A stretch of DNA of 12,009 nucleotides, taken from Lachnospiraceae bacterium UBA6452. Its GTDB lineage: Bacteria; Bacillota; Clostridia; Lachnospirales; Lachnospiraceae. This document shows positions 1 to 7,236 of the stretch, piece by piece. The notes beneath the pieces were generated by a model. That model was not told the origin of the DNA, did no database searches, and saw only the letters and a program-made list of their open reading frames with translations. The stretch covers positions 16,450 to 28,458 of the forward strand of contig DJNY01000215.1 of assembly GCA_002441865.1 (NCBI GenBank), written 5' to 3'. The position numbers and the translations under genes are program-made. Numbering within the stretch: the stretch's first letter is position 1; the number at the start of each line of letters is the position of its first letter.

Positions 1-8
1 TCATACAG

Positions 9-26
9 TATCGTTTGGTATAGTTT
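9..26 (+). repeat. Paired direct repeat, candidate response-regulator operator
   Basis: TATCGTTT (9-16) and TATAGTTT (19-26) differ at one base and lie exactly 10 bp apart, one helical turn. AraC-type regulators commonly bind tandem direct repeats on one DNA face. A similar pair with the same 10-bp period lies at 4822-4839, in front of the transport operon. The second copy overlaps the -35 position of the proposed promoter, which suits a class II activator. Which protein binds here is inference. The motif is short and AT-rich, so chance cannot be excluded. Confidence 0.35.
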
Positions 27-45
27 TTAACAGTGCATCTATAAA
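17..45 (+). promoter_or_regulatory. Candidate promoter of the regulator operon
   Basis: TATAAA at 40-45 is a good -10 candidate. With a 17-bp spacer the -35 position (17-22, GGTATA) is poor, as expected of an activator-dependent promoter; TTGGTA at 15-20 is nearer to consensus but needs a 19-bp spacer. Transcription would start near 52, giving a leader of about 95 nt. TATACT at 98-103 is an alternative -10 box without a convincing -35. The window begins only 16 bp upstream, so further elements may be cut off. Confidence 0.35.
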
Positions 46-51
46 AAATGA

Positions 52-76
52 TACCTGTCCGGCAGAAAAACAGGTA
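52..76 (+). promoter_or_regulatory. Inverted repeat in the 5' leader of the regulator mRNA
   Basis: TACCTGT (52-58) and ACAGGTA (70-76) are perfect 7-bp inverted arms around an 11-nt loop. If transcription starts near 52 the hairpin would sit at the very 5' end of the mRNA, where stems often protect against decay. It is not followed by a T-run, so it is not an intrinsic terminator. A DNA operator is the alternative reading. A smaller GCCC/GGGC stem (114-117/124-127) lies closer to the start codon. Confidence 0.35.
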
Positions 77-147
77 CAATAAATGTAAGAAGATAGATAT
101 ACTGCCCAAGTCTGCCCTTTTATGGGCGATAGAAAGGAAGGCACGGC

Positions 148-1737
148 ATGGAATTATTAAAACTGGTGATCGTGGATGATGAGGCAATTTTGCTGCAGGG
201 ACTTTTGCAGACCTATGACTGGGAGCAGATGGGCTTTCGGGTTGTCGGAAGTGCCATGAGCGGCGAGCAGGCAATTGAGGTGATTGAAAAGGAACGACCG
301 GATGTTGTGCTGACGGATATCAGAATGCGGCAGATCAGCGGCCTGATGGTCATGGAGGAAATGGCAGAAAGAGGCATTGACTGTCTGTTTATTGTGCTCA
401 GTGCTTACCGGGATTTCGAATATGCACAGAAAGCATGTGATATGGGAGCATTTGCTTATCTCTTAAAGCCGATTGAGGATGATAAACTGACGGAAACAAT
501 GCGTGGTGCTTATGAGCAGTGCATGAAAAAGATCCGGGAAACACAGAAGCTGCATAAAATGGAAAATATCCTGCGCAGGGACGAGAATAACTTCCTGCAG
601 GTTATGGTGCAGAAATATATACGCGGAGAGATCTTACAGGAGCAGATGCTGGAAATTTTTGAGATGCTGGAGGAAATGCCGCAGCCGAATGAAAAATATA
701 TTGCTGTGTTTGCGGACATTGATCTCGTATATCAGATCACAGCATCGGCGGATTTTGAAAAAAGCAGACAGCTTCTTGCCGGATATCTGGAAACAGAGCT
801 GCTGCCACTTTATCCGTGCTTCCATTTTGTCGGCAGATCGGGCATTTTGATCTATATTCTGCATACGGAGGATAACAGCGCCGTGCAAAAGGCAAGGCAG
901 GTGCTCGATCAGGCAGGGCAGGCGATCGGCAGACCGGTTGCATCCGCTGTTTCCAGACCGTATAAGGGAATCGAGGGATTGCAGAACTGCTGCCGGGAAG
1001 CAGACAGGATCCTGCTGCAGGCAGGGGAAAACGGCGAAGGTATTTTTGCCATGCAGAAGCCGGAAGAAGATTTTAAACAGAAAGAAATGATGGAATCGAT
1101 CACGGCAATTCTCGGTGCAGTACGGAAAAATGCGGATGCGGATCTGAAAAATGCATTTGTTTCCTTTATTTATCAGCTGCCGCCGGAAGAGGAAAAGCAG
1201 TGCAGCTACATTCATTATCTGATGATCCATGCAGATGACATGCTGATGGAAACATATGGGATGACAGACCGTCTGCGGGATAAATTTGGCAGATACTACC
1301 AGAATCTGCAGAATCTGAGCCCTGCAAGGGCGGTCGATGTCTGCTATCAGATCCTTCTGGAGGCTATCAAAGACAGACAGGAGATCGCAGCGGGAGAGGA
1401 TGGCAGATCTGCAGAGAAATATATGGCAGAGGCACTCAGTTATATTGCGGAGAACCTGCGCGATGAAGACCTGTCGATCGTATCGGTAGCTTCCCATGTT
1501 TATCTGAATCCGGTCTATTTTGGCAGGGTATTCAAAAATGCCATGCAGATGACGTTCAAAAAGTATCTGCTGCAGCAGCGTATGGAGAAAGCGAAAAAGA
1601 TGCTGCAGGAGGGAGATGCCAGCATCAGTACGATCTGTGAAACGGTCGGGATCGGTAATCCTTCCTATTTTACACACTTATTCAAGCAGTATGCCGGTAT
1701 GCTGCCAAGCGATTATAAAAAGGAATTTGAGGCATGA
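148..1737 (+). CDS. YesN-type response regulator, REC domain plus AraC-family DNA-binding domain
   Basis: Cytoplasmic transcription factor, most likely phosphorylated by the kinase encoded next to it. The N-terminal receiver domain (about residues 4-122) has the acidic pair D10/D11, phospho-acceptor D57 in the motif LTDIRM, S85, and K107 followed by P108. A long middle region (about 130-420) has no motif I recognise. The C-terminus (about 424-529) is an AraC/XylS double helix-turn-helix, with the typical stretches NPVYFGRVFK and NPSYFTHLFK and the closing PSDYKK. The length of 529 aa is usual for YesN regulators. AAAGGAAGG at 133-141 supports the ATG at 148. Its stop overlaps the next start (ATGA), so the pair is translationally coupled. 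Control of the downstream alpha-glucan genes is inferred from position; I see no other regulator in the window. Confidence 0.95.
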   Translation: MELLKLVIVDDEAILLQGLLQTYDWEQMGFRVVGSAMSGEQAIEVIEKERPDVVLTDIRMRQISGLMVMEEMAERGIDCLFIVLSAYRDFEYAQKACDMGAFAYLLKPIEDDKLTETMRGAYEQCMKKIRETQKLHKMENILRRDENNFLQVMVQKYIRGEILQEQMLEIFEMLEEMPQPNEKYIAVFADIDLVYQITASADFEKSRQLLAGYLETELLPLYPCFHFVGRSGILIYILHTEDNSAVQKARQVLDQAGQAIGRPVASAVSRPYKGIEGLQNCCREADRILLQAGENGEGIFAMQKPEEDFKQKEMMESITAILGAVRKNADADLKNAFVSFIYQLPPEEEKQCSYIHYLMIHADDMLMETYGMTDRLRDKFGRYYQNLQNLSPARAVDVCYQILLEAIKDRQEIAAGEDGRSAEKYMAEALSYIAENLRDEDLSIVSVASHVYLNPVYFGRVFKNAMQMTFKKYLLQQRMEKAKKMLQEGDASISTICETVGIGNPSYFTHLFKQYAGMLPSDYKKEFEA

Positions 1738-3491
1738 AAAAACCAAAAACGAGGTCGGGTATCCAGAGAAAATATATCAAATATACGGTAGCACTTTTGC
1801 TGCTCGCACTGCTTTTATCCTGCGGCGGTGTCAGCTGGGTGGTGCAGAAAAACCAGGAAACCGTCATGATGGATACCTATAATACAATGTGTGAAAATCT
1901 GGGGGCATCCTTAGATCTTTTATACGAGAAAACAGATGAGGTAACGGCAGACTGTATCACCTATGACGGTGTACAGAAAAGTCTGCGTTCTGCTGCCATA
2001 AGCGGTACCCAGAGAAGTGCACTGAGTAAATATTTTGCCTATATCAATCTGGATGATGTGGCGGAATACTGCTACGTGGACAATAAAAAGAACGTGTATA
2101 CAAAATCCTATTCCAAGCTGACCTTTCACGCATTCCGGGAAAGCGGGATGGAGCAGTTCCTGAAAGACTCTTATGCCACAACAAAGTGGTTCTGGACCGA
2201 AGATACACTGTTTGGCACAGGGGAGGAAGCACTTTTTGTGGGCAGATATGTGCATAACATGGATTATGTGCATGAACCGGGTATGCTTTTTCTGAAGATG
2301 GATCCGGCATTTTTACAGGAAATCGCCGGAAGTGAGAAAAATCTTGGACAGGGTGTCCTGATGCAGATCACCGATGCAAACGGTGCTGTCTGTTTCCGGA
2401 ACCAGACAAAAACAGATTTTGGAACTGTCATGGAACGAGTGCGACAGCAGATCAATGCGGCAGAAGGCAATGGCATGATCATCAGCCGGGAAAAAGTGGG
2501 AAATGGCATGCTGTGTGCATACCGCCAGAAGGACAGTGGCATGACGATCTCGATCTTTGTGCCGGATTTTGTACTGCATGCGGGCATGGGAAGGATCCTG
2601 ACGGTACTTGTTATGATCTTTTTGCTTGTTATGCTGTTTGCTGTTATATTAAGTGTTTATTTTTCCAAACGTCTTTCCCTGCCGATCCAGAAGATCAGCA
2701 GAAAAATGGCAGGATTTCACGGAAACGATTATACGCAGATGGAAGAACTGCATACCAAAACAGAGCTGGATCAGATCGGACATTCCTATAATGAAATGCT
2801 GGGTAATATCGAACAGCTGGTGACAGAGGTAAAATCACAGGAAAAGGAACTGCGGACGGTCGAGGTCAACATGCTGTTAAATCAGATGAATCCGCACTTT
2901 TTGTATAATACACTGGATACGATCTATATGCTGGCACGGATCAATAAGGAAGAGACGACCATGCGTATGATCCAGGCACTTTCCAAATACCTGCGTCTTT
3001 CTTTAAGCAAAGGAGAAGAGATCGTGACGGTAGCGGATGAACTGGAAAATGTCAAAAGCTATATGGAGATCCAGCAGATCCGGAATGCAGATCTGTTTCA
3101 ATATGAAATACACTGCGATGCGGAGACACAGCAGGAGAGAATGCTCAAGCTGATCCTGCAGCCTCTGGTGGAAAATGCGATCAAATACGGCTTTGACGAT
3201 CAGAAGCATTACCGGATTGAAATTACGATCCGGCGGGAGAAAGAGGAACTTGTGCTGACGGTATACAACAGCGGAACGCCGATCACTCCGGAGTCCTGCG
3301 AGAAGATCAACGGCCTGATGCAAATGCCGATCGCAGATATGAAGAACAGCTTCCAGAGCCGGAAAAACGGCTATGGTATCGTCAATGTGCTGACAAGGCT
3401 CAGACTGACCTATGATGATCAGCTTTCGTTCTATGTGATCAGTAAAGAAGACGGAACGACTTTTGTGATCAGGATCCCAAGACAGGTATAA
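1734..3491 (+). CDS. YesM-type sensor histidine kinase
   Basis: Membrane kinase, partner of the upstream response regulator. In order: basic N-terminus; TM1 (about 17-37); an extracellular region of about 250 residues (38-284), probably a Cache-like sensor by family analogy; TM2 (about 288-310); a HAMP-like linker (about 310-365); the His_kinase domain with H388 in NQMNPHFLYNT; then the ATPase domain with N481 in PLVENAIKYGF and a glycine box GYGIVNV from G546. The G1 box normally written DxGxG reads N512-S-G-T-P here, so the adenine-contacting Asp is Asn. AAAAGGA ending at 1724 precedes the ATG at 1734, which overlaps the regulator stop by four bases. The ligand is unknown from sequence; a maltodextrin is inferred from the downstream genes. 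The solute-binding lipoprotein 12 bp downstream may present it. Confidence 0.93.
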   Translation: MKKPKTRSGIQRKYIKYTVALLLLALLLSCGGVSWVVQKNQETVMMDTYNTMCENLGASLDLLYEKTDEVTADCITYDGVQKSLRSAAISGTQRSALSKYFAYINLDDVAEYCYVDNKKNVYTKSYSKLTFHAFRESGMEQFLKDSYATTKWFWTEDTLFGTGEEALFVGRYVHNMDYVHEPGMLFLKMDPAFLQEIAGSEKNLGQGVLMQITDANGAVCFRNQTKTDFGTVMERVRQQINAAEGNGMIISREKVGNGMLCAYRQKDSGMTISIFVPDFVLHAGMGRILTVLVMIFLLVMLFAVILSVYFSKRLSLPIQKISRKMAGFHGNDYTQMEELHTKTELDQIGHSYNEMLGNIEQLVTEVKSQEKELRTVEVNMLLNQMNPHFLYNTLDTIYMLARINKEETTMRMIQALSKYLRLSLSKGEEIVTVADELENVKSYMEIQQIRNADLFQYEIHCDAETQQERMLKLILQPLVENAIKYGFDDQKHYRIEITIRREKEELVLTVYNSGTPITPESCEKINGLMQMPIADMKNSFQSRKNGYGIVNVLTRLRLTYDDQLSFYVISKEDGTTFVIRIPRQV

Positions 3492-3503
3492 AGGAGACAG
3501 GAC

Positions 3504-4790
3504 ATGAAAAAAAGACAGAGTCAGATAGTTTATAAATTATTGTGTATACTGCTGCCTGCACTGCTGCTGACCGGCTGCGGGCAGAAACAGCCTGAAGAGA
3601 CGGCACAGGCAGATGAGGCAGTTGAAATTCCCATGATCCTGACGGTCAGTCCTTCCAGCGGGAAGAAAAATGAGCAGGACGTGGTAGATGCCTTTAATGC
3701 GGCATATCAGGGAAAATACCATATTGCAGTGGAATGGATCATGGAAACGGAAGAGGAATACAGGCAGAATCTAAAGCGGCTGAATGTAACGGATAAATTA
3801 CCTGCAGTGATCACGGATCTCCGTATGCTGCCTTCTTATTACCGGCTGATGATCGAAGATCACAGGATCGTCGATCTGGCACCATATATTGAAGCGGATC
3901 CTGAATGGAAGCAGATGATCGAACCGGTCGTACTGGAAGGCTGCAGTGAAGAAGACGGCAGTATCTATTTAAGTCCGATCAGTACTGCGGCATTTTCCTG
4001 TTCCGGCATTTTCTGGAATGAGGAGCTGTTTGAACAGGCTGGGATTGAGGAGTTTCCAAAGACATGGGAGGAGTTCTGGAACTGCTGTGAGAAGCTGCAG
4101 GCAAAAGCGATCACACCGCTCGGCCTGCATACGGAAGGAACCGGCTGGTCAGCCATGCTGCTGGCTACCGCCGAAATGGCAGATACTGAGGAAGGTGCGG
4201 CCTTTATGAATGAGCTGTATCCAAGCAGCTACCAGAATGACTGCATCTATCATATGGCAGATACCCTGCAGAGACTTTATAAATATACGACAAAGGATGC
4301 CATGAATGCGGATTTTGATGTGGCATATAACAATTTTGTGGCGGGAAAGGTAGCTATGGTCGCAAACGGTTACTGGATGATCGACCAGCTCCCGGAAGAA
4401 ATCGGAGAGAAGGTCAGATTTTCTCCATTCCCGGGCAATAAGCTGATCTCTTCACCGGAAACCTTCGGATGGGCGGTCGTAGACAGCTACAGCGATGAAG
4501 TAAAGCAGGGAGCGATCGAATTCCTGAAGTTCCGTACGGCGGAAAACCGGCAGCTGAAGGAAGAACTGTTTTCCCGTGATACCGGTGCATCCCGCCTGTT
4601 ACAGGACTATATCCGTGCGTATCGCGGTCAGCCGCAGATCGTACCGAATTATCAGGTAAAATGGAATTCCGTATTGCAGGAGCGTACGCTGGGGGAAGCG
4701 CTCCCGGCGCTGGCGCAGAAAAAGATCACCCGGGCAGATTTTGTCAGAATGCTTGGAGAGAGTGTAACGGAATCGAAGAAAGAAGAATAA
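3504..4790 (+). CDS. Extracellular solute-binding lipoprotein without adjacent permeases (possible sensor partner)
   Basis: Family 1 ABC sugar-binding lipoprotein. A basic start and hydrophobic stretch lead to the lipobox LLTGC with lipidated C25, so it should be anchored on the outer face of the membrane. The mature part looks like a two-lobed SBP_bac_1 fold: a GIFWNEELFEQAGI segment (around 170-185), which marks this family, and a conserved FVAGKVAMVANGYW stretch near 280-295. The length of 428 aa is normal. AAGGAG at 3491-3496 lies 7 nt before the ATG, and the gap to the kinase gene is 12 bp, so it should be co-transcribed with the regulators. A separate promoter and another SBP follow before the permeases. 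It may therefore serve the kinase as a ligand-presenting subunit rather than, or as well as, transport. That role is inference; a second SBP feeding the same permeases is the alternative. Confidence 0.9.
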   Translation: MKKRQSQIVYKLLCILLPALLLTGCGQKQPEETAQADEAVEIPMILTVSPSSGKKNEQDVVDAFNAAYQGKYHIAVEWIMETEEEYRQNLKRLNVTDKLPAVITDLRMLPSYYRLMIEDHRIVDLAPYIEADPEWKQMIEPVVLEGCSEEDGSIYLSPISTAAFSCSGIFWNEELFEQAGIEEFPKTWEEFWNCCEKLQAKAITPLGLHTEGTGWSAMLLATAEMADTEEGAAFMNELYPSSYQNDCIYHMADTLQRLYKYTTKDAMNADFDVAYNNFVAGKVAMVANGYWMIDQLPEEIGEKVRFSPFPGNKLISSPETFGWAVVDSYSDEVKQGAIEFLKFRTAENRQLKEELFSRDTGASRLLQDYIRAYRGQPQIVPNYQVKWNSVLQERTLGEALPALAQKKITRADFVRMLGESVTESKKEE

Positions 4791-4821
4791 AAGAAAGTAT
4801 AAAAAAGAATAGATGGGTATG

Positions 4822-4839
4822 TATGATTTTTGATAGTTT
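4822..4839 (+). repeat. Paired direct repeat, candidate response-regulator operator
   Basis: TATGATTT (4822-4829) and GATAGTTT (4832-4839) are imperfect copies with 10-bp period. The second copy matches TATAGTTT of the upstream promoter at 7 of 8 bases and starts 21 bp before the proposed -10 box, exactly as at 19 versus 40. This makes it a candidate site through which the response regulator activates the transport operon. Binding is inference, and the individual copies are weak. Confidence 0.35.
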
Positions 4840-4858
4840 ACGTTTTTAAATTGCTAAT
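4830..4858 (+). promoter_or_regulatory. Candidate promoter of the sugar transport/utilisation operon
   Basis: TTGATA (4830-4835, five of six matches to the -35 consensus), a 17-bp spacer and GCTAAT (4853-4858, four of six matches to the -10) lie in the 150-bp gap before the main binding-protein gene. Transcription would begin near 4865, giving a leader of about 75 nt. The site falls where the locus switches from regulators to structural genes, so an independent, inducible promoter makes sense. No convincing terminator was seen between 4791 and 4822, so read-through from the regulator operon is also possible. Confidence 0.45.
4834..4849 (-). promoter_or_regulatory. Weak cre-like site between the -35 and -10
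   Basis: Read on the minus strand the segment is TTAAAAACGTAAACTA, which fits the loose CcpA cre consensus WTGNAANCGNWNNCAW with two mismatches at conserved positions. A position between the promoter boxes would suit catabolite repression by CcpA, common for maltodextrin operons of Bacillota. The match is poor, so this is only a candidate. Confidence 0.2.
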
Positions 4859-4872
4859 GCTCCCCGGATCTT

Positions 4873-4912
4873 CTCTGTTAAGATAAGTTCATCAACAAGA
4901 ACACAGAGTTCT
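4873..4912 (+). promoter_or_regulatory. Alternative small hairpins in the leader of the transport operon
   Basis: The leader holds competing complementary arms. AGAAC (4898-4902) pairs with GTTCT (4908-4912); CTCTGT (4873-4878) pairs with ACAGAG (4903-4908); GTTC (4887-4890) can also pair with GAAC (4899-4902). None is long or followed by a T-run. They may stabilise the mRNA 5' end, but I see no known riboswitch class. Confidence 0.2.
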
Positions 4913-4940
4913 GAAGGATAAGAAAAGGAGAGATGAGTTT

Positions 4941-6323
4941 ATGAAAAACGTAAAAAAATTACTGGCACTCGGACTTGCAGTTACCATGACAGCATCCATG
5001 CTGACAGGCTGCGGCAGCAGCAATGACGGAGCTGCAGATGCAGACACCAAGACAGATGCAACAGATGCAGCAGATGCTGCAACAGATACCGCAGCTGATA
5101 CAGAGGCAAGTGCGGAAGGCGGCTCTGTTTACTACTTAAACTTCAAACCGGAGCAGGATCAGCAGTGGCAGGATCTGGCGGCAAAATACACAGAGGAAAC
5201 AGGCGTAGATGTAACAGTTGTAACTGCAGCATCCGGCGAATATGAAACAACACTGATGAGTGAGATGGGCAAGAGCGGTGCTCCTACCATGTTCCAGGTA
5301 AACGGTCCTGTAGGTCTTGCAAACTGGAAAGATTACTGCTACGACCTCAAAGATTCCGCAGTATACGGCGAACTGACAAGCGATGATTTTGCATTGAAGG
5401 ACGGAGATGCAGTAGCAGGTATTGCATATGTTATCGAGTCATACGGACTGATCACAAACAAAACATTACTGGCAAAAGCAGGATATTCCATTGATGATAT
5501 CAAGTCTTTCGCAGACTTAAAGAAGGTTGCTGAAGATATCACAGCCCGCAAAGATGAGCTTGGATTTGCAGCATTCACATCAGCAGGTATGGACGGATCT
5601 TCTGACTGGAGATTCAAGACACACCTTGCAAACCTTCCAATCTACTTTGAATATCAGGCAGACGGAATCGGAACTACAAAAGAAATCAAAGGTACATACC
5701 TTGACAATTATCGTAACATCTGGGATCTGTACATCAACAACAGCACATGTGATCCTTCAGAACTTGCAGCAAAGACAGGCGATGACTCCAGAAACGAATT
5801 TCTGGCAAACCAGGCAGTATTCTTCCAGAACGGTTCATGGGAATACGGCAATCTGACAGCAGACGGTACATTTACAGATGATGATCTGGCTATGATCCCG
5901 ATCTACATCGGTGTAGGCGACGAAGCAAACCAGGGTCTCTGCACAGGTACAGAAAACTACTGGTGTGTCAACAAAGATGCAGATGCAGCAGACATCCAGG
6001 CAACACTCGATTTCATGGACTGGTGTGTAACATCTGAAGAAGGCACAAAGGCAATGGGCGAAGATATGGGATTCGTTATTCCTTTCAAGAATGCTGTAGA
6101 ATCTCAGAACCTGTTTGTAAAGGAAGATAAAGAGATGACAGCAGAAGGCAAGACTCCTGTTTCATGGAACTTCCCTACAATGCCATCAGAAGAGTGGAAA
6201 AACGGCGTAGGTCAGGCTCTTACAGCTTATGCAGCTGATCAGACAGACGACAACTGGGAAGCAGTCAGATCTGCATTCGTAGACGGATGGAAGTCAGAAT
6301 ACGAATTAGTTTCTCAGGAATAA
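4941..6323 (+). CDS. Sugar ABC transporter substrate-binding lipoprotein (MalE-like, probable maltodextrin binder)
   Basis: Captures sugar outside the cell for the two permeases encoded next. The signal peptide ends in the lipobox MLTGC, lipidated at C24. A flexible Asp/Ala/Thr-rich linker (about 25-61) connects the anchor to a mature SBP_bac_1 domain (about 62-460). Aromatic residues are plentiful (for example WRFKTHL, YENYW-like segments and the C-terminal WNFPTMPSEEW), as expected for stacking on sugar rings, but specificity cannot be read directly. Maltodextrin is inferred from malQ and glgP downstream. AAAAGGAG ends at 4930, 10 nt before the ATG. By eye, codon choice is strongly biased (GCA for Ala, ACA for Thr) compared with the first SBP gene, as expected for a highly expressed protein. 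A strong terminator-like hairpin follows its stop, consistent with SBP being made in excess over the permeases. Confidence 0.93.
   Translation: MKNVKKLLALGLAVTMTASMLTGCGSSNDGAADADTKTDATDAADAATDTAADTEASAEGGSVYYLNFKPEQDQQWQDLAAKYTEETGVDVTVVTAASGEYETTLMSEMGKSGAPTMFQVNGPVGLANWKDYCYDLKDSAVYGELTSDDFALKDGDAVAGIAYVIESYGLITNKTLLAKAGYSIDDIKSFADLKKVAEDITARKDELGFAAFTSAGMDGSSDWRFKTHLANLPIYFEYQADGIGTTKEIKGTYLDNYRNIWDLYINNSTCDPSELAAKTGDDSRNEFLANQAVFFQNGSWEYGNLTADGTFTDDDLAMIPIYIGVGDEANQGLCTGTENYWCVNKDADAADIQATLDFMDWCVTSEEGTKAMGEDMGFVIPFKNAVESQNLFVKEDKEMTAEGKTPVSWNFPTMPSEEWKNGVGQALTAYAADQTDDNWEAVRSAFVDGWKSEYELVSQE
5031..5102 (+). repeat. Low-complexity coding repeat for the Asp/Ala/Thr linker
   Basis: Residues 31-54 of the lipoprotein consist almost only of Ala, Asp and Thr, encoded by imperfect repeats of units such as ACAGAT and GCAGAT. 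With the flanking residues it contains eight Asp between positions 29 and 53, making an acidic, probably disordered tether that could lift the binding domain away from the membrane through the cell wall. Such repeats can change length by slippage. Confidence 0.7.
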
Positions 6324-6338
6324 GAGATTGTTAATAAA

Positions 6339-6371
6339 GGGCAGGCAGGATAAGCTGCCTGCCCCTTTTTT
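6339..6371 (+). terminator. Intrinsic terminator/attenuator between binding protein and permease genes
   Basis: GGGCAGGCAG (6339-6348) and CTGCCTGCCC (6355-6364) form a perfect 10-bp GC-rich stem with the 6-nt loop GATAAG, followed by C and six T (6366-6371). This is a textbook Rho-independent terminator. It lies 15 bp after the SBP stop, and the permease ribosome binding site GGAGG begins directly after the T-run (6372). Partial termination and protection of the upstream mRNA would give much more binding protein than permease, as is known for maltose operons. No separate permease promoter is evident, so the permeases should depend on read-through. Confidence 0.88.
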
Positions 6372-6384
6372 GGAGGTAGGTACT

Positions 6385-7236
6385 ATGCATAAAGCGTTAA
6401 AACGTTATTCACCCATTTTTGTCCTGCCGACACTGCTTGCGTTTATCATCGGATTCATCATTCCGTTTGCACAGGGATTGTATCTTTCCTTTTGTAAATT
6501 TACAACAGTAGATAATGCACAGTGGGTTGGATTTGCAAATTATAATGTCATCCTGAAGGATGCTTCATTCTTAAACTCTTTTAAATTTACAATTTTATTT
6601 GCGGTCGTATCCATTGTACTCATCAATGTGATCGCCTTTGGTCTTGCACTTCTGCTGACAAAGGAACTGAAAGGAACCAATATTTTCCGTACCGTATTTT
6701 TCATGCCAAACCTGATCGGCGGTATCGTACTTGGTTATATCTGGCAGATCCTCATCAACTGTATCCTGTCACTTGCAAGCAAACCGCTTCTGGCACTGAA
6801 TTCCACAGCCGGTTACTGGGGCCTCATCATTCTGATGTGCTGGCAGCAGATCGGATACATGATGATCATCTACATTGCAGGACTGCAGAACGTACCGTCT
6901 GACCTTGTGGAAGCAGCTGAGATCGATGGTGCAAATGCATGGGATGTTTTATGGAAGATCAAATTACCGATGGTTATGTCATCTGTAACGATCTGTGTCT
7001 TCCTGACACTGACGAATTCCTTTAAGCTGTTCGACCAGAACTTAGCCCTCACAGGCGGTGACCCGAACCATTCTACAGAAATGCTTGCCCTGAACATCTA
7101 CCAGACGTTCTATGCACGTGCGGGTGCACTCTTTAAGGGCTACGGACAGGCAAAGGCTGTTATATTCTGTATTTTAGTCATTGCGATTTCCATGCTTCAG
7201 CTGAAGCTTACCAAATCTAAGGAGGTGCAGCAGTAA
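6385..7236 (+). CDS. Sugar ABC transporter permease, MalF-like
   Basis: Inner-membrane subunit that forms the translocation path with the next gene product. It has six predicted membrane segments (about 11-34, 68-92, 103-124, 143-165, 199-219 and 258-276) and the cytoplasmic EAA loop starting at E176 (EAAEIDGANAW...), where the ATPase docks. I chose the ATG at 6385 (283 aa) over the in-frame TTG at 6328, because GGAGG at 6372-6376 lies 8 nt before it and the longer form would read through the terminator hairpin. At 283 aa it resembles the compact Gram-positive MalF/UgpA-type permeases and lacks the large periplasmic loop of E. coli MalF. Its stop overlaps the next start by one base (TAATG). 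Maltodextrin specificity is inferred from context. Confidence 0.93.
   Translation: MHKALKRYSPIFVLPTLLAFIIGFIIPFAQGLYLSFCKFTTVDNAQWVGFANYNVILKDASFLNSFKFTILFAVVSIVLINVIAFGLALLLTKELKGTNIFRTVFFMPNLIGGIVLGYIWQILINCILSLASKPLLALNSTAGYWGLIILMCWQQIGYMMIIYIAGLQNVPSDLVEAAEIDGANAWDVLWKIKLPMVMSSVTICVFLTLTNSFKLFDQNLALTGGDPNHSTEMLALNIYQTFYARAGALFKGYGQAKAVIFCILVIAISMLQLKLTKSKEVQQ

Noticed and set aside
634..1677. Minus-strand open frame of 347 codons within the regulator gene
   Set aside because: It lies wholly opposite a well-supported gene, its product is rich in Cys/His/Ile/Phe as is typical of antisense frames, and it shows no domain or plausible ribosome binding site.
4791..4940. Riboswitch or small RNA in the intergenic gap
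   Set aside because: Only short competing stems are visible; no known riboswitch core or terminator was recognised.
6328..6384. Upstream TTG start for the first permease
   Set aside because: It would translate the terminator hairpin and lacks a ribosome binding site; the ATG at 6385 has GGAGG 8 nt upstream.
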